Source: Hyphomicrobium denitrificans ATCC 51888 (GTDB lineage: Bacteria > Pseudomonadota > Alphaproteobacteria > Rhizobiales > Hyphomicrobiaceae). From it: a DNA stretch of 64,000 bases. The notes beneath the pieces were generated by a model. That model saw only the letters and a program-made list of their open reading frames with translations. It was not told the DNA's origin and did no database searches. The translations under genes and the position numbers were made by a program. Shown here one piece after another: positions 1-8,074 of this stretch (the stretch's first letter is position 1; every line of letters begins with the position of its first letter). Where the stretch lies: the NCBI RefSeq assembly GCF_000143145.1, contig NC_014313.1, positions 1,488,001-1,552,000 on the forward strand. The letters are read 5' to 3'.

Positions 1-534
1 GCTAGCATAGAGCGTCGCCGCGATCGCTGCCGAGAGGATGCCGCCGACGGCGCCTGCAATCGCCGGGTTGGCCGGAGCCCCGCACTTCAAGGCATAGAGG
101 ATCGCCGCGAAGGGTGCCAAAGACAGCAGCGGGATCGTGACCATGCAATAGAATGAATTGTGGCCGATCATCCGCGCCTGCCAGGCGTCGGCCGGTACCG
201 AAATCATTTCGAGTGCAATTCCGCCGATCAGCAACACGGGGCCAAGCGCCAGCCACCACAGTCGCTTGTCGAGCTTGAAATCGGGTCGTGACAAGCCGCG
301 AACGAGCAGGAAGGCGGGAACAGCGAGGCTCAGCGTCACGACAAACTTGAACAGGAAGCGGATCGACGTCGATGCCGCTTGCGCGAAATCGGCGCGCATC
401 CCGAGGGTTGCGAGGAAGGCGGCGAGCGACAGTAGCGCCCCGATGCCGACGGCGACGGCGAGCGTGCGCGCAATCGGCTGCTCGACGCTTTTGGCATCGG
501 CGGCCAGGGCTTTGATGAGGTCGTCGGTCTTCAT
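1..534 (-). CDS. nrsF: NrsF-family (DUF1109) anti-sigma membrane protein, 3' end outside window
   Basis: The reading frame starts at ATG 534 (MKTDDLIKAL) and stays open for 178 codons to the window edge, so the C-terminus is missing. After a short polar N-terminus it has successive hydrophobic segments (about residues 24-45, 60-80, 92-112, 126-150, 155-177), as in the six-helix NrsF/DUF1109 anti-sigma factors. Two cysteines, C130 and C151, lie in late membrane segments. In Caulobacter NrsF, paired cysteines are implicated in sensing metals or redox. The start overlaps the stop of the upstream ECF sigma gene by 4 bases (ATGA), which implies translational coupling. Inferred role: holds that sigma factor at the inner membrane until stress. 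The family call is fairly sure; the inducing signal is unknown. Confidence 0.85.
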   Translation of the reverse strand, partial: MKTDDLIKALAADAKSVEQPIARTLAVAVGIGALLSLAAFLATLGMRADFAQAASTSIRFLFKFVVTLSLAVPAFLLVRGLSRPDFKLDKRLWWLALGPVLLIGGIALEMISVPADAWQARMIGHNSFYCMVTIPLLSLAPFAAILYALKCGAPANPAIAGAVGGILSAAIAATLYAS

Positions 535-1088
535 CGGCTCTTCTCTTGATAGGTATCGGCCAACGCCTTCAGGCTACGATGCAGGGCGACCCGGACGGCG
601 ACTTCGGTCATCCCTAAGCGATCGGCAACGTCACGCGCCGAATGCCCGTTGATGCTGATCGACTGGACGATGTCGCGGTTGCGATCCGACAGGCCATTCA
701 GGATGCGCGCAACATCCTGGGCGTCGATCGAGGCTTGTTGATCGTCGCCTTCGATGTCGAATTGCGTCAGGTCGATCGGGATCTCCGGACGCCGGCCGCG
801 ACGGCGCAAATCGTCGATCATCTTGTTGCGTGCGATTGCGAGTACCCAGGGTCCCAAGGGCATAGCTGGGTCCCAGGTGTGCCGCTTCAAGTGGATCGCC
901 AGCAAAGTGTCCTGCACCACGTCCTCGACATCGTCGCGCGCCACGCCGACGCCGGCAAAGCCGCGCCGCACGGCACCTCTCAAAAGCCGCGAAAGGTCTT
1001 CGAGCAACGTGCGGTATGCGGGTTCATCGCCCGCTGTTGCGGCGCGCATCAGCGCCGACCACTCCGCGTCTCGTGCCTTTCGGTCCAA
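531..1088 (-). CDS. ECF sigma factor (SigF-like, paired with NrsF)
   Basis: This 185-residue protein is the usual size for an extracytoplasmic-function sigma factor. Region 2 spans about residues 22-100 and includes DVVQDTLLAIH (56-66) and the -10 recognition stretch around WVLAIARNKMIDDLRRR (81-97). Region 4, a helix-turn-helix, spans about 128-180. There is no C-terminal extension. It is coupled by a 4-base overlap to the NrsF-type membrane gene, the arrangement known for Caulobacter SigF, where the pair answers to chromate, cadmium or oxidative stress. Regulation is presumably by membrane sequestration and autoregulation, but I see no clear promoter between 1089 and 1220. Confidence 0.9.
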   Translation of the reverse strand: MDRKARDAEWSALMRAATAGDEPAYRTLLEDLSRLLRGAVRRGFAGVGVARDDVEDVVQDTLLAIHLKRHTWDPAMPLGPWVLAIARNKMIDDLRRRGRRPEIPIDLTQFDIEGDDQQASIDAQDVARILNGLSDRNRDIVQSISINGHSARDVADRLGMTEVAVRVALHRSLKALADTYQEKSR

Positions 1089-1220
1089 GGTTTCGCCTTT
1101 AGGATATTTCGCCAGAGAGCGCCGAAACGTTACGGCGGCGTCGTTTTTTGCGGTCGGCAGGTTTGGCTCGCTGCATATGGCAGAGAGATAGCGGGAATCG
1201 CAAGGTGGCCGTTTGCCCGT

Positions 1221-1613
1221 TCAGGTAGCCGGCAGCCAGATCCAGAGCAGGGCGACGTAGGTCAGTCCATGAAGAAACTGGTCGAAGCCGAGTGCGCACC
1301 AATATTGCCGGTCGGCGAACTTCCAGCCGTAGTGGTGGACGATCTGCTCCTTGGCCCAATCGATGTGATAATGAACGAGAAATTCGCCGGCGAGCAGCGC
1401 GAGCGCAAGTCCCGCGCTGCCGCCCGGAAACAGGAAGAAGACCGGCGCCGTCAGCAGGATATGGATGAGGGCGTGAAGCAGGCCGCCCGGCGCGCCGTAG
1501 ATCCCCTTCTGGCGATAGATCATCTGCGTCTGCAGAAAGAAATCCGCGACGGCGTGTTTGGCCAGCAGATACGTCATGGCGGCAAGAGCCGCGTGCGCGG
1601 GGGACATGGACAT
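1221..1613 (-). CDS. DUF3307 family membrane protein
   Basis: A 130-residue, strongly hydrophobic protein with about four transmembrane stretches. It carries the histidine/aspartate pattern typical of DUF3307: H20 and D24 in the first segment, H47 and H51 in the second, then H81, H83 and D85 in a third (HYHIDW). Some relatives are encoded beside SatD-type regulators; there is no such neighbour here. Function is unknown, but the conserved charged residues within membrane segments suggest metal binding or an enzymatic site rather than simple structure. The gene stands alone on the minus strand, downstream of the terminator of the molybdoenzyme gene. The family assignment is from pattern recognition and is moderately sure. 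Confidence 0.75.
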   Translation of the reverse strand: MSMSPAHAALAAMTYLLAKHAVADFFLQTQMIYRQKGIYGAPGGLLHALIHILLTAPVFFLFPGGSAGLALALLAGEFLVHYHIDWAKEQIVHHYGWKFADRQYWCALGFDQFLHGLTYVALLWIWLPAT

Positions 1614-1753
1614 CCAGTGCTGAAGCGGCCTCGCTCCCGCATTCTTTTACGAAATGCTCGGCTCCGGCAGAAGAGCGGGCGGCGTCTTTTTTACCAAGGC
1701 GTTGGTTAGCGCAGGTGTCGTGTGCGGGACTGTTCCCTGGGGAACAGGCAGCT

Positions 1754-1802
1754 AAAAAACGTAAAGCCGTTCCGGGCGAGAATTCGTCGCCCGGAACGGC
1801 TT
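1754..1802 (-). terminator. Strong intrinsic terminator of the molybdopterin oxidoreductase gene
   Basis: A perfect 16-bp inverted repeat (arms 1764-1779 and 1787-1802) with a 7-base loop is followed, in the minus direction, by a run of six A on the plus strand (1754-1759), giving a U tract in the transcript. It lies 26 bases past the stop codon of the minus-strand gene ending at 1828. Confidence 0.9.
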
Positions 1803-1827
1803 CTGTTTGTGTTCGTCGTCGTGCCGG

Positions 1828-3960
1828 TCAGTTGACGCGCTGCACCTCGACGAGATTGTCGGAGAACGTCGGGGCTCGGCCAAGTCCGCACCAGGCGTCG
1901 GATGAAATGCAGTTTACCGAGCCGTCGGAGCGGTTGAGCGAGCGCCAATAGCCGAGTGTCGCCACGACGACGCCGTTGGGCACGTCGTCCGTCACGTGCG
2001 CCAGACCTTCGAAATCGCCGCGATCGTTATAGACCCGCACCGGATCGCCTTCACGGATCGATCGCGTCGTCGCGTCACCGGGCGAGATCAGCACGAACTG
2101 ATCGCCTTGGGTTTTGATCTTGTGCGGTTCGTTGGCGTAGCAGGAATTCAGGAACGCGTGGCTTTTCGGTGAGATGATATTCAGCGAATAGAGCTTGGCG
2201 CGTTCTGGATTGGTCTCGGGCCGTTCGCGTGCCGGGATGTAACCCGGCAGCGGATCGACCGGCTCGCCCGACTGCTCGCCGTCGTACATCGCGCGGAACG
2301 GACCGGCGACGAAGTTCTTGGCGTCGTGCAGCAGGAACTCGACCTTGCCGGACGGTGTCGGGAAGTGCCCCTCGGCGTGCGGTATGCGCGTGTCGGCATT
2401 GCCGACGTCGATCTTATAGAAGCCGTGCTTCTTGAAATACTCCATGTCGATGCCGCCCATCTTCGGGTCGGACCAATTGATGTATTCCGCGCACAACTCG
2501 CTGTCGGTCATTTTGAAGACGGGATCGTCGAAGCCCATTTCCTTGGCGAGCAGACGCCAGACTTCGCTCGTCGGTTTGCATTCGCCGGGAGGTTCGACGG
2601 CCTTCTGATTGTAGGTCATATAGAAATGACCCCAAGACCACATCATATCTTCGGCCTCGCCGGCCATTGCGGCGGGCAGAACGATGTCGGCGTATTTTGC
2701 CGTGTCGGTCAGGAAATGCTCGGCGACGACGGTGAACAGGTCCTCGCGCTGCAGACCCTGGACGATCTTGTTCGTCTCGGGTGCCTGCGAGACCGGGTTC
2801 GTGCAGAACACGAACAGGCTTTTGATCGGCGGATCAAGCGGCATCTCGCCGGTCAGAGCCGCGCCGAGCTTGAGGTTGTTGACGACGCGCGTGCCGGGTT
2901 TGATCCAGTCGGGGCGTGCGGCCTTGGCCCAGTCGATCGGGAAATCCCAGAGCGGCATTTGCAAAAGGCCGCCGCCGACATGGCGCCAGGAGCCGACGAG
3001 TGCGGGTAGGCAGCAGGCGGCGCGAATTGCTTGCCCCCCGCCGACGCTTCTCTCAAGAGCAACGCCGAGACGAATGACGGACGGTTGCGCCGTGGCGAAC
3101 TCGCGGGCGAATTTGGCGATGTCGGCCGCTTTCACGCCGGTGACTTTCTCGACGTACTCCGGCGTAAATTCCGCAGCGCGTTCCTTAAGCTCCGGATAGC
3201 CGTACGTGTACTTGTCGACGTAGTCGTGATCGACGAGGCCTTGCTCGATGATCGAATTGATGAAGCCCATCGCCAGCGCGCCATCGGTGCCGGGGCGGGG
3301 GCAGATGTGCCAATCGCCAGCCTTCGCCGTGCGCGAGCGATAAGAGTCGATGACGACGACTTTTGCGCCGCGCTTTTGCGCCTCGAGCACGAACGGCCAA
3401 TGATGCAGGTTGGTCGAGATCGAATTGCACGCCCAGATCACGATATATTTCGCATGGACGAAGCTTTCGGGATCCACCGCGCCCGTTGGGCCGACGGTCA
3501 GCAGCCATGCGGTCGACGAGCCGGAGGCGCAGAACGTCTTCTCGTTGACCGTCGATCCGAGCTTGTTGAAAAACGGGTCGCCGGAATTGATGCCCTGCAC
3601 GAGGCCCATGTTGCCCAAATAACTGTAGGGCATGATCGCCTGGCTGCCATACTCGGCGATGATCGCGCGCCAGCGCTTGCCGATCTCGGAAATCGCCTCG
3701 TCCCAGGTGATGCGTTCGAACTGCTTCGAGCCTTTCGGCCCAGACCGCCGCATGGGGTACATCAAGCGGTCGGGGTTGGCGTGATGGTCGTGGAAGTCCT
3801 TGAGTTTGACGCACAGGCCGCCGCGCGTCATCGGGTGCTCTTTATTCCCGCGCACGTAAGACAGGCGACCGTCGACGACTTCGTAGATCATCGAGCAGGT
3901 GTCGGGGCAATCATGCGGACACGCCCCGAAAAAGGTCTCACGCTTCAGCTGTTCGTTCAT
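1828..3960 (-). CDS. Molybdopterin oxidoreductase (DMSO reductase superfamily), Fe-S containing
   Basis: A 710-residue protein of the bis-molybdopterin guanine dinucleotide family. The N-terminus has the 4Fe-4S ligand set C14, C18, C22 and C50 (CPHDCPDTC then GGLC). The molybdopterin domain follows (MTRGG, then the region around FCASGSS at about 147), and a C-terminal molydopterin dinucleotide-binding beta-barrel covers roughly the last 120 residues. There is no Tat or Sec signal, so the enzyme is probably cytoplasmic. No electron-transfer or membrane-anchor subunit lies beside it, so the physiological partner and substrate cannot be named. Candidate classes are formate-dehydrogenase-like, thiosulfate/sulfur-compound or BisC-like. 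Upstream lie an FNR/FixK-like box and a second inverted repeat, which suggests oxygen-responsive control. A strong terminator follows the gene. Confidence 0.85.
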   Translation of the reverse strand: MNEQLKRETFFGACPHDCPDTCSMIYEVVDGRLSYVRGNKEHPMTRGGLCVKLKDFHDHHANPDRLMYPMRRSGPKGSKQFERITWDEAISEIGKRWRAIIAEYGSQAIMPYSYLGNMGLVQGINSGDPFFNKLGSTVNEKTFCASGSSTAWLLTVGPTGAVDPESFVHAKYIVIWACNSISTNLHHWPFVLEAQKRGAKVVVIDSYRSRTAKAGDWHICPRPGTDGALAMGFINSIIEQGLVDHDYVDKYTYGYPELKERAAEFTPEYVEKVTGVKAADIAKFAREFATAQPSVIRLGVALERSVGGGQAIRAACCLPALVGSWRHVGGGLLQMPLWDFPIDWAKAARPDWIKPGTRVVNNLKLGAALTGEMPLDPPIKSLFVFCTNPVSQAPETNKIVQGLQREDLFTVVAEHFLTDTAKYADIVLPAAMAGEAEDMMWSWGHFYMTYNQKAVEPPGECKPTSEVWRLLAKEMGFDDPVFKMTDSELCAEYINWSDPKMGGIDMEYFKKHGFYKIDVGNADTRIPHAEGHFPTPSGKVEFLLHDAKNFVAGPFRAMYDGEQSGEPVDPLPGYIPARERPETNPERAKLYSLNIISPKSHAFLNSCYANEPHKIKTQGDQFVLISPGDATTRSIREGDPVRVYNDRGDFEGLAHVTDDVPNGVVVATLGYWRSLNRSDGSVNCISSDAWCGLGRAPTFSDNLVEVQRVN

Positions 3961-3989
3961 TGTTCCTCCCGCCGTTTTTTTCGTTGTTC

Positions 3990-4005
3990 CGTAGGTAATC
4001 CTACG
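3990..4005. promoter_or_regulatory. Inverted repeat upstream of the molybdoenzyme gene (possible operator)
   Basis: CGTAGG-TAAT-CCTACG is a perfect 6+6 inverted repeat with a 4-base spacer, 30-45 bases before the start codon at 3960. Its position between the FNR/FixK-like box and the gene fits an operator or a 5'-UTR element. The regulator is unknown. Confidence 0.45.
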
Positions 4006-4007
4006 CG

Positions 4008-4021
4008 TTGATTTGCGTCAA
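4008..4021. promoter_or_regulatory. FNR/FixK-type box (TTGAT-N4-GTCAA)
   Basis: TTGATTTGCGTCAA matches the TTGA-N6-TCAA core bound by FNR, FixK and Nnr regulators. It is centred 54 bases upstream of the start codon at 3960. The match is seen directly. That it is bound, and whether it activates the minus-strand molybdoenzyme, are inferences. It is the only such site I noticed, but I did not scan exhaustively. Confidence 0.6.
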
Positions 4022-4188
4022 TTTGGCATTAGACGGTGCCGTTCCCAAGCAAAATCGTTGCTTGGATCAGCATTCCGCTGCGATAGCGGACGCCCGAATT
4101 TGCTGATTTTTCAGGGACAATCTATGCATTGATCGTATGATATCAGCCGGTTGGACCGGTTGATCCGCATGCGTGGAGCGAATGATCC

Positions 4189-4563
4189 GTGAGCAAAGCA
4201 CTTTATCCTGACCGGCGCGTTCTGTGGATGCCGATCGGGGATTGGAAGCCGCCGTCAAAGTCGGCTGTGCATTGCTGCGCTGCAATGGTGAAGGCGCTCG
4301 AGTTTGATTGCGATCAGCACATCGATCCGTTCGAATGTGCGGACTCTCTCATCGTCTACAATGAGGCGATGGACGAGTACGGGCTCATCATTCATGACGG
4401 CAGTGCGTCGTATCTCCTGATCGACCACTGCCCGTGGTGTGGAACGGGATTGCCCGAGAGTGCGCGCGACAGGTGGTTTGATGAAGTCGATGCGCTCGAT
4501 CTTGCGGAGGCCGCTGACCCGCCTGCCAAGTATTTTTCAGGCGAATGGCGGCGGCGGGGCTAG
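4189..4563 (+). CDS. DUF6980 family putative zinc-binding protein
   Basis: A 124-residue soluble protein starting at GTG 4189 with a GGAG ribosome-binding site at 4175-4178. The core (residues 28-98) matches the small DUF6980 family: HCC at 28-30, C41, C50, the EYGLIIHDG stretch (63-71), a CPWCG knuckle (81-85) and LPESARDRWFDE (88-99). Six cysteines in this spacing suggest a zinc-ribbon fold, and function is unknown. Homologues are usually about 80-100 residues; here there is a 27-residue N-terminal extension rich in basic and aromatic residues. The gene diverges from the molybdoenzyme gene across a 228-bp intergenic region, and shared regulation is possible. Confidence 0.7.
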   Translation: MSKALYPDRRVLWMPIGDWKPPSKSAVHCCAAMVKALEFDCDQHIDPFECADSLIVYNEAMDEYGLIIHDGSASYLLIDHCPWCGTGLPESARDRWFDEVDALDLAEAADPPAKYFSGEWRRRG

Positions 4564-4634
4564 AGACGTGAGTGGTGAGTGGGCGCCATGGCCCCGGTTC
4601 CTCCTGTACGGGAAGACACCGAAGTAACCCGTCG

Positions 4635-5705
4635 TCAGGGGATGTCGGGGGCGGAGCAGCAGTCGTCGTAGATGTGTTCCTGATCGTATGCGTCGCGGAG
4701 GCGCGTCCTGCCGGAGGACTCGAGGCTCGCGTAGGATTCCAGCGGCACCTTGCCATGTGCGCCGGGGAGATCGAGCACATATGTCGGCAGTGCGAGCCCC
4801 GAAAGCCGCTTGCGCAATTCGCGCATCACGGCTTGCCCTTTCGCGATCGTGGTGCGGAAGTGGGCGGTGCCGGGCGCGAGGTCGCCATGATGCAGGTAGT
4901 AGGGCTTGACGCGCAGTTCGACGAGCGTGCGCATCAGGTCTTCGAGCGTATCGGCATCATCGTTGACGCCCTTGAGCAGCACGGTCTGGCTGACGAGCGG
5001 GATGCCGGCATCGACGAGCTTTGCAACGGCAGTGCGTGCCGATCCCGTCAATTCGCGCGCGTGATTGGTATGAAGACCGACGAACACGGTCTTGTGCGTG
5101 GCTTTCAATGCGGCGATCAGCTCATCCGTCACACGATCGGGATCGACCACCGGCACGCGCGTATGCCAGCGCAGGATTTTTACATGCGGAATGGCCGAAA
5201 GCATCTCCGTCACCTCGCGAATGCGGCGCGGTGACAGAACGAGTGGATCGCCGCCCGTCAGGATCACCTCCCAAACGGCGGGCGTTGCGCGGATGTAAGC
5301 GACGGCGGCGGCGAGATCATCGGCCGAGAGGGTTTCGCCATTGGCAGGGCCGACCATTTCGCGGCGGAAGCAGAAGCGGCAATAGACCGGGCAGACGCTG
5401 GCGATCTTGAGCAGAACGCGGTCCGGGTAGCGATGGACGACGCCGGGCGCTGGGCTTTTGATGCGATCGCCGATCGGGTCTGCACGTTCGGCCGCGTGGG
5501 TTTCAAGCTCGCGCGCATCGGGAACGAATTGCCGGGCTATGGGATCGGCCGGGTCATTGGGATCGATAAGATCGGCAACGGCGGGCGTAACGGAGATGGC
5601 GTAACGCGCGCCGACATTGTTCAACGCGTCGCGCGCGGACGCCGGCGCAAGCTCTGCAGCAATCAGGTCGTCGACCGACGTCAGTTTTCGTGGCGTGCGT
5701 GTCAT
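4635..5705 (-). CDS. epmB: EF-P beta-lysylation protein EpmB (lysine 2,3-aminomutase-like radical SAM enzyme)
   Basis: EpmB isomerises L-alpha-lysine to (R)-beta-lysine, the donor for modification of elongation factor P. The protein has the radical-SAM cluster motif CPVYCRFC with C105, C109 and C112, followed by a TIM-barrel core with the HTRVPVV and PLVSQTVLLKGVN stretches typical of the KamA family. The chosen start, ATG 5705, overlaps the stop of the upstream GFA gene by 4 bases. An open frame extends further upstream but lies inside that gene. At 356 residues it is EpmB-sized, shorter than the free-lysine aminomutases of Clostridium. epmA and efp lie within 2.4 kb, which strongly supports the EF-P role. 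Confidence 0.93.
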   Translation of the reverse strand: MTRTPRKLTSVDDLIAAELAPASARDALNNVGARYAISVTPAVADLIDPNDPADPIARQFVPDARELETHAAERADPIGDRIKSPAPGVVHRYPDRVLLKIASVCPVYCRFCFRREMVGPANGETLSADDLAAAVAYIRATPAVWEVILTGGDPLVLSPRRIREVTEMLSAIPHVKILRWHTRVPVVDPDRVTDELIAALKATHKTVFVGLHTNHARELTGSARTAVAKLVDAGIPLVSQTVLLKGVNDDADTLEDLMRTLVELRVKPYYLHHGDLAPGTAHFRTTIAKGQAVMRELRKRLSGLALPTYVLDLPGAHGKVPLESYASLESSGRTRLRDAYDQEHIYDDCCSAPDIP

Positions 5706-6187
5706 CGTTTGGGATGCTGCTCCGGCCACTGTGCCGTGTCGTGATCGGGATGCTGATATGACACCATGTCGTGCAAGAACGGCGCGGCATTGGCATCGGC
5801 CAGTGTGTGATGGGAGGGCAGCGCGCCGATCGTGTCGACGTAGGGCAGCTTGCCCTCGATGCCCCATTGCAGTTTCGGCGTGATATCCGCCGGGTTGTCG
5901 AAGGCGCCGATCGCGAGCGCGATGCCATCGGGAGCTTCATAGGTCAATGGGGTGCCGCATTCGGTGCAGAACCCGCGCTCGACGAAATTCGACGAGCGGA
6001 ATTTCTTCGGTGTGCCGCGCGTCCAGGTGAGCTTGGCGTCGCGGACCGAGACGAGCGGGGCGTAGAAATTTCCGAATGCCTTCTGGCACATCCGGCAATG
6101 ACAAACGGAGGCGTCGCCCAGGCTTCCTTCGACGCGAAATCGAATGGCGCCGCATTGGCATCCGCCAGAATGTGTTTCGTTCGGCAT
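5702..6187 (-). CDS. GFA family (CENP-V/GFA domain) zinc protein
   Basis: A 161-residue protein of the glutathione-dependent formaldehyde-activating (Gfa) fold. Zinc ligands are visible as C10-x-C12, C29-x-C31-xx-C34 and C74-xx-C77 (CHCRMC and FCTECG). Gfa of Paracoccus was reported to accelerate glutathione-formaldehyde adduct formation, but most family members have no proven activity. The gene sits between epmA and epmB, overlaps epmB by 4 bases and ends a 62-bp gap after epmA. It is therefore probably cotranscribed with the EF-P modification genes, although no link with EF-P is known to me. A role in formaldehyde handling is plausible in a methylotroph but is not shown by the sequence. Confidence 0.88.
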   Translation of the reverse strand: MPNETHSGGCQCGAIRFRVEGSLGDASVCHCRMCQKAFGNFYAPLVSVRDAKLTWTRGTPKKFRSSNFVERGFCTECGTPLTYEAPDGIALAIGAFDNPADITPKLQWGIEGKLPYVDTIGALPSHHTLADANAAPFLHDMVSYQHPDHDTAQWPEQHPKR

Positions 6188-6249
6188 GGCCTGTCTCCAT
6201 CTCCCTTTCGCCTGGTCTTGTGCAGGGAGAGGGGAGCGATTGTTGCGCC

Positions 6250-7299
6250 CTATGTGCCGCTATCGGGCAGCGGCGTCCAGATGACCTGTTCGATGCGCTC
6301 GGCGCCGGATGCGAGCATTGCCAACCGGTCGAAGCCGAGAGCGCAGCCGGACGCGGGAGGCATCGCCGCGAGCGCGCTCAGGAAATCCTCGTCGATCGGG
6401 TATCGTTCCCCGTAGATGCGGGACTTATCGGCCATCCATGTTTCGAAGCGGCGGCGCTGCTCGCCGGCATCGGTCAGCTCGCCGAAGCCGTTCGCCAGTT
6501 CGACGCCGCACACGTAGAGTTCGAAGCGCTCGGCGACGGCGGGGTCGAGCGCCGTCGGGCGAGCGAGAGCAGCCTCGTTGATCGGGTATTCACACAGGAT
6601 CTCGGGCCGATGGACGCCGAGCCCCGGTTCGATCTTTTCGACGAGAACCTTGCTGAAGATGTCCGACCACGTATCATCGTTACCGACACGAATGCCTTGA
6701 GCCTGCGCGTGCGCGGCGAGCCTATCGCGATCGACCGACGTCGCGGTCATCGTTTCATGCAGCGGAATGTCTGCGAAGTGCACGAAGGCCTGATAGAGCG
6801 TCGTCCAGTCATAGCCCTTGGTCAAATCGCACGACTTGCCGCGATACGACCATTGCATCCGCTCGCAGGCGCGGGCGGCGATATACAGGATCGATGCGCA
6901 GTCGCTCCAGAGCGTCTCGTAGGGCTCGCCCGCGCGGTACCATTCGAGCATGGTGAATTCGGATGCGTGCAGCTTGCCGTGTTCGCGGTTGCGGAAGACC
7001 GGGGTGAACGTGAAGATCTTCGTCTCGCCCGCGGCCAGCAGCTTCTTCATCGCGAATTCGGGCGAGGTATGGAGATAGAGGTCGCGGCGCGTCAAATCCG
7101 TGCCGACGAGTTCCGTCCGGAAGGCATGCAGATGGGTTTCGTTGCCCGGAGAAACCTGCAGGCATCCGGGCTCGACCTCAATGAAACCTTGCGTGGTGAA
7201 CCAATCCCTTAACGCTGTCTTGATGCGCCCGCGCGCCACAAGAAAGGGCCTGCGATCCGAATGCCGGCCGGGATTCCACCAGGGAGACGCTTGCGACAT
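6250..7299 (-). CDS. epmA: EF-P--(R)-beta-lysine ligase EpmA
   Basis: EpmA (PoxA/GenX) activates (R)-beta-lysine as an adenylate and transfers it to the conserved lysine of elongation factor P. The 349-residue sequence is a class II lysyl-tRNA-synthetase catalytic core without the anticodon-binding domain. Motif 2 is seen around FRNREHGKLHASEFTMLEWY and motif 3 near the C-terminus around GCALGFDRLAM, each within the expected spacing. The N-terminus (WWNP, then the GFIEVEPGCLQ stretch) is typical of EpmA. It is the first gene of the epmA-GFA-epmB run and is divergent from efp, 154 bp away. Assignment is firm. Confidence 0.95.
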   Translation of the reverse strand: MSQASPWWNPGRHSDRRPFLVARGRIKTALRDWFTTQGFIEVEPGCLQVSPGNETHLHAFRTELVGTDLTRRDLYLHTSPEFAMKKLLAAGETKIFTFTPVFRNREHGKLHASEFTMLEWYRAGEPYETLWSDCASILYIAARACERMQWSYRGKSCDLTKGYDWTTLYQAFVHFADIPLHETMTATSVDRDRLAAHAQAQGIRVGNDDTWSDIFSKVLVEKIEPGLGVHRPEILCEYPINEAALARPTALDPAVAERFELYVCGVELANGFGELTDAGEQRRRFETWMADKSRIYGERYPIDEDFLSALAAMPPASGCALGFDRLAMLASGAERIEQVIWTPLPDSGT

Positions 7300-7453
7300 G
7301 GCTGAAAAATGGGCTTTCGCGGTGCCGTTGCCGCACTTGGCGGCCGAAAGGTAAGCAGGTAAGAGGACGCGACAGATTCCCCGAAGGGTTGCCGCCGACC
7401 GGCCGCCAATGCGGCGGACGCGGCTATTTTGAATTTGAGAACGGAGACGTTAG

Positions 7454-8023
7454 GTGGTCAAGGTTATCGCAAGCTCGGTCCGCAAAGGCAATGTGCTCGA
7501 TCTCGACGGAAAGCTTGCCGTCGTCATGCACGCGGAAAACATCCACCCCGGCAAAGGTACGCCCGTCACCCATCTCGAAATGCGCCGCATCGCCGATGGC
7601 GTGAAGGTGACCGAGCGCTACCGCACGACCGATCAGGTCGAGCGCGCCTATCTCGATGAAAAGGACTTCAATTATCTTTACGAAGACGACATGGGGTACA
7701 ATTTCATGCACCCCGAGACCTTCGATCAGATCACGATCTCGAGGGATGTCGTCGGCGATCAGGGACAGTGGCTGCAGGAAGGCATGACGTGCCTCGTGGC
7801 GCTGCATGAAGGCAACCCGATCTCGATCGAGCTGCCGGCGCGTGTCACGCTCGAAATCATCGAAGCCGACCCGGTCGTGAAGGGGCAGACGGCGTCGTCG
7901 TCCTACAAGCCCGCGAAACTTTCGAACGGCGCCCGCGTGATGGTGCCGCCGCACATCGGCACGGGGACGCGCGTCGTCGTGATGACCGTCGATGGCTCAT
8001 ATGTCGAGCGTGCGAAGGACTGA
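7454..8023 (+). CDS. efp: Translation elongation factor P
   Basis: EF-P relieves ribosomes stalled at polyproline stretches. The protein is 189 residues with the three beta-barrel domains of the family. The modified residue is K34 in the loop HPGKGTP, and the lysine matches the EpmAB (beta-lysylation) type rather than the rhamnosylated arginine type. Translation most likely starts at GTG 7454, with GGAG at 7443-7446 seven bases upstream. No suitable ATG gives the canonical MVKVIASS N-terminus. Being divergent from epmA, the two units probably share a control region (7300-7453). Confidence 0.97.
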   Translation: MVKVIASSVRKGNVLDLDGKLAVVMHAENIHPGKGTPVTHLEMRRIADGVKVTERYRTTDQVERAYLDEKDFNYLYEDDMGYNFMHPETFDQITISRDVVGDQGQWLQEGMTCLVALHEGNPISIELPARVTLEIIEADPVVKGQTASSSYKPAKLSNGARVMVPPHIGTGTRVVVMTVDGSYVERAKD

Positions 8024-8042
8024 TCGGGTTTAACTCGATCTT

Positions 8043-8067
8043 GCGCCGCACGGTTTACGTGCGGCGC
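8043..8067. terminator. Hairpin between convergent efp and moeA
   Basis: A perfect 10-bp stem (8043-8052 with 8058-8067) and a 5-base loop lie in the 51-bp gap between the convergent genes. There is no U tract on either side, so it may be a weak or factor-assisted terminator serving both directions. Confidence 0.5.
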
Positions 8068-8074
8068 GCGATGC

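Noticed and set aside
642..1709. Long plus-strand open frame (355 codons) antisense to the ECF sigma and DUF3307 genes
   Set aside because: It mirrors the codons of better-supported minus-strand genes, shows no family features and has no ribosome-binding site.
3031..4011. Plus-strand frame antisense to the molybdoenzyme gene
   Set aside because: Shadow ORF of the opposite strand in high-GC DNA; composition Arg/Asp/Val-rich without motifs.
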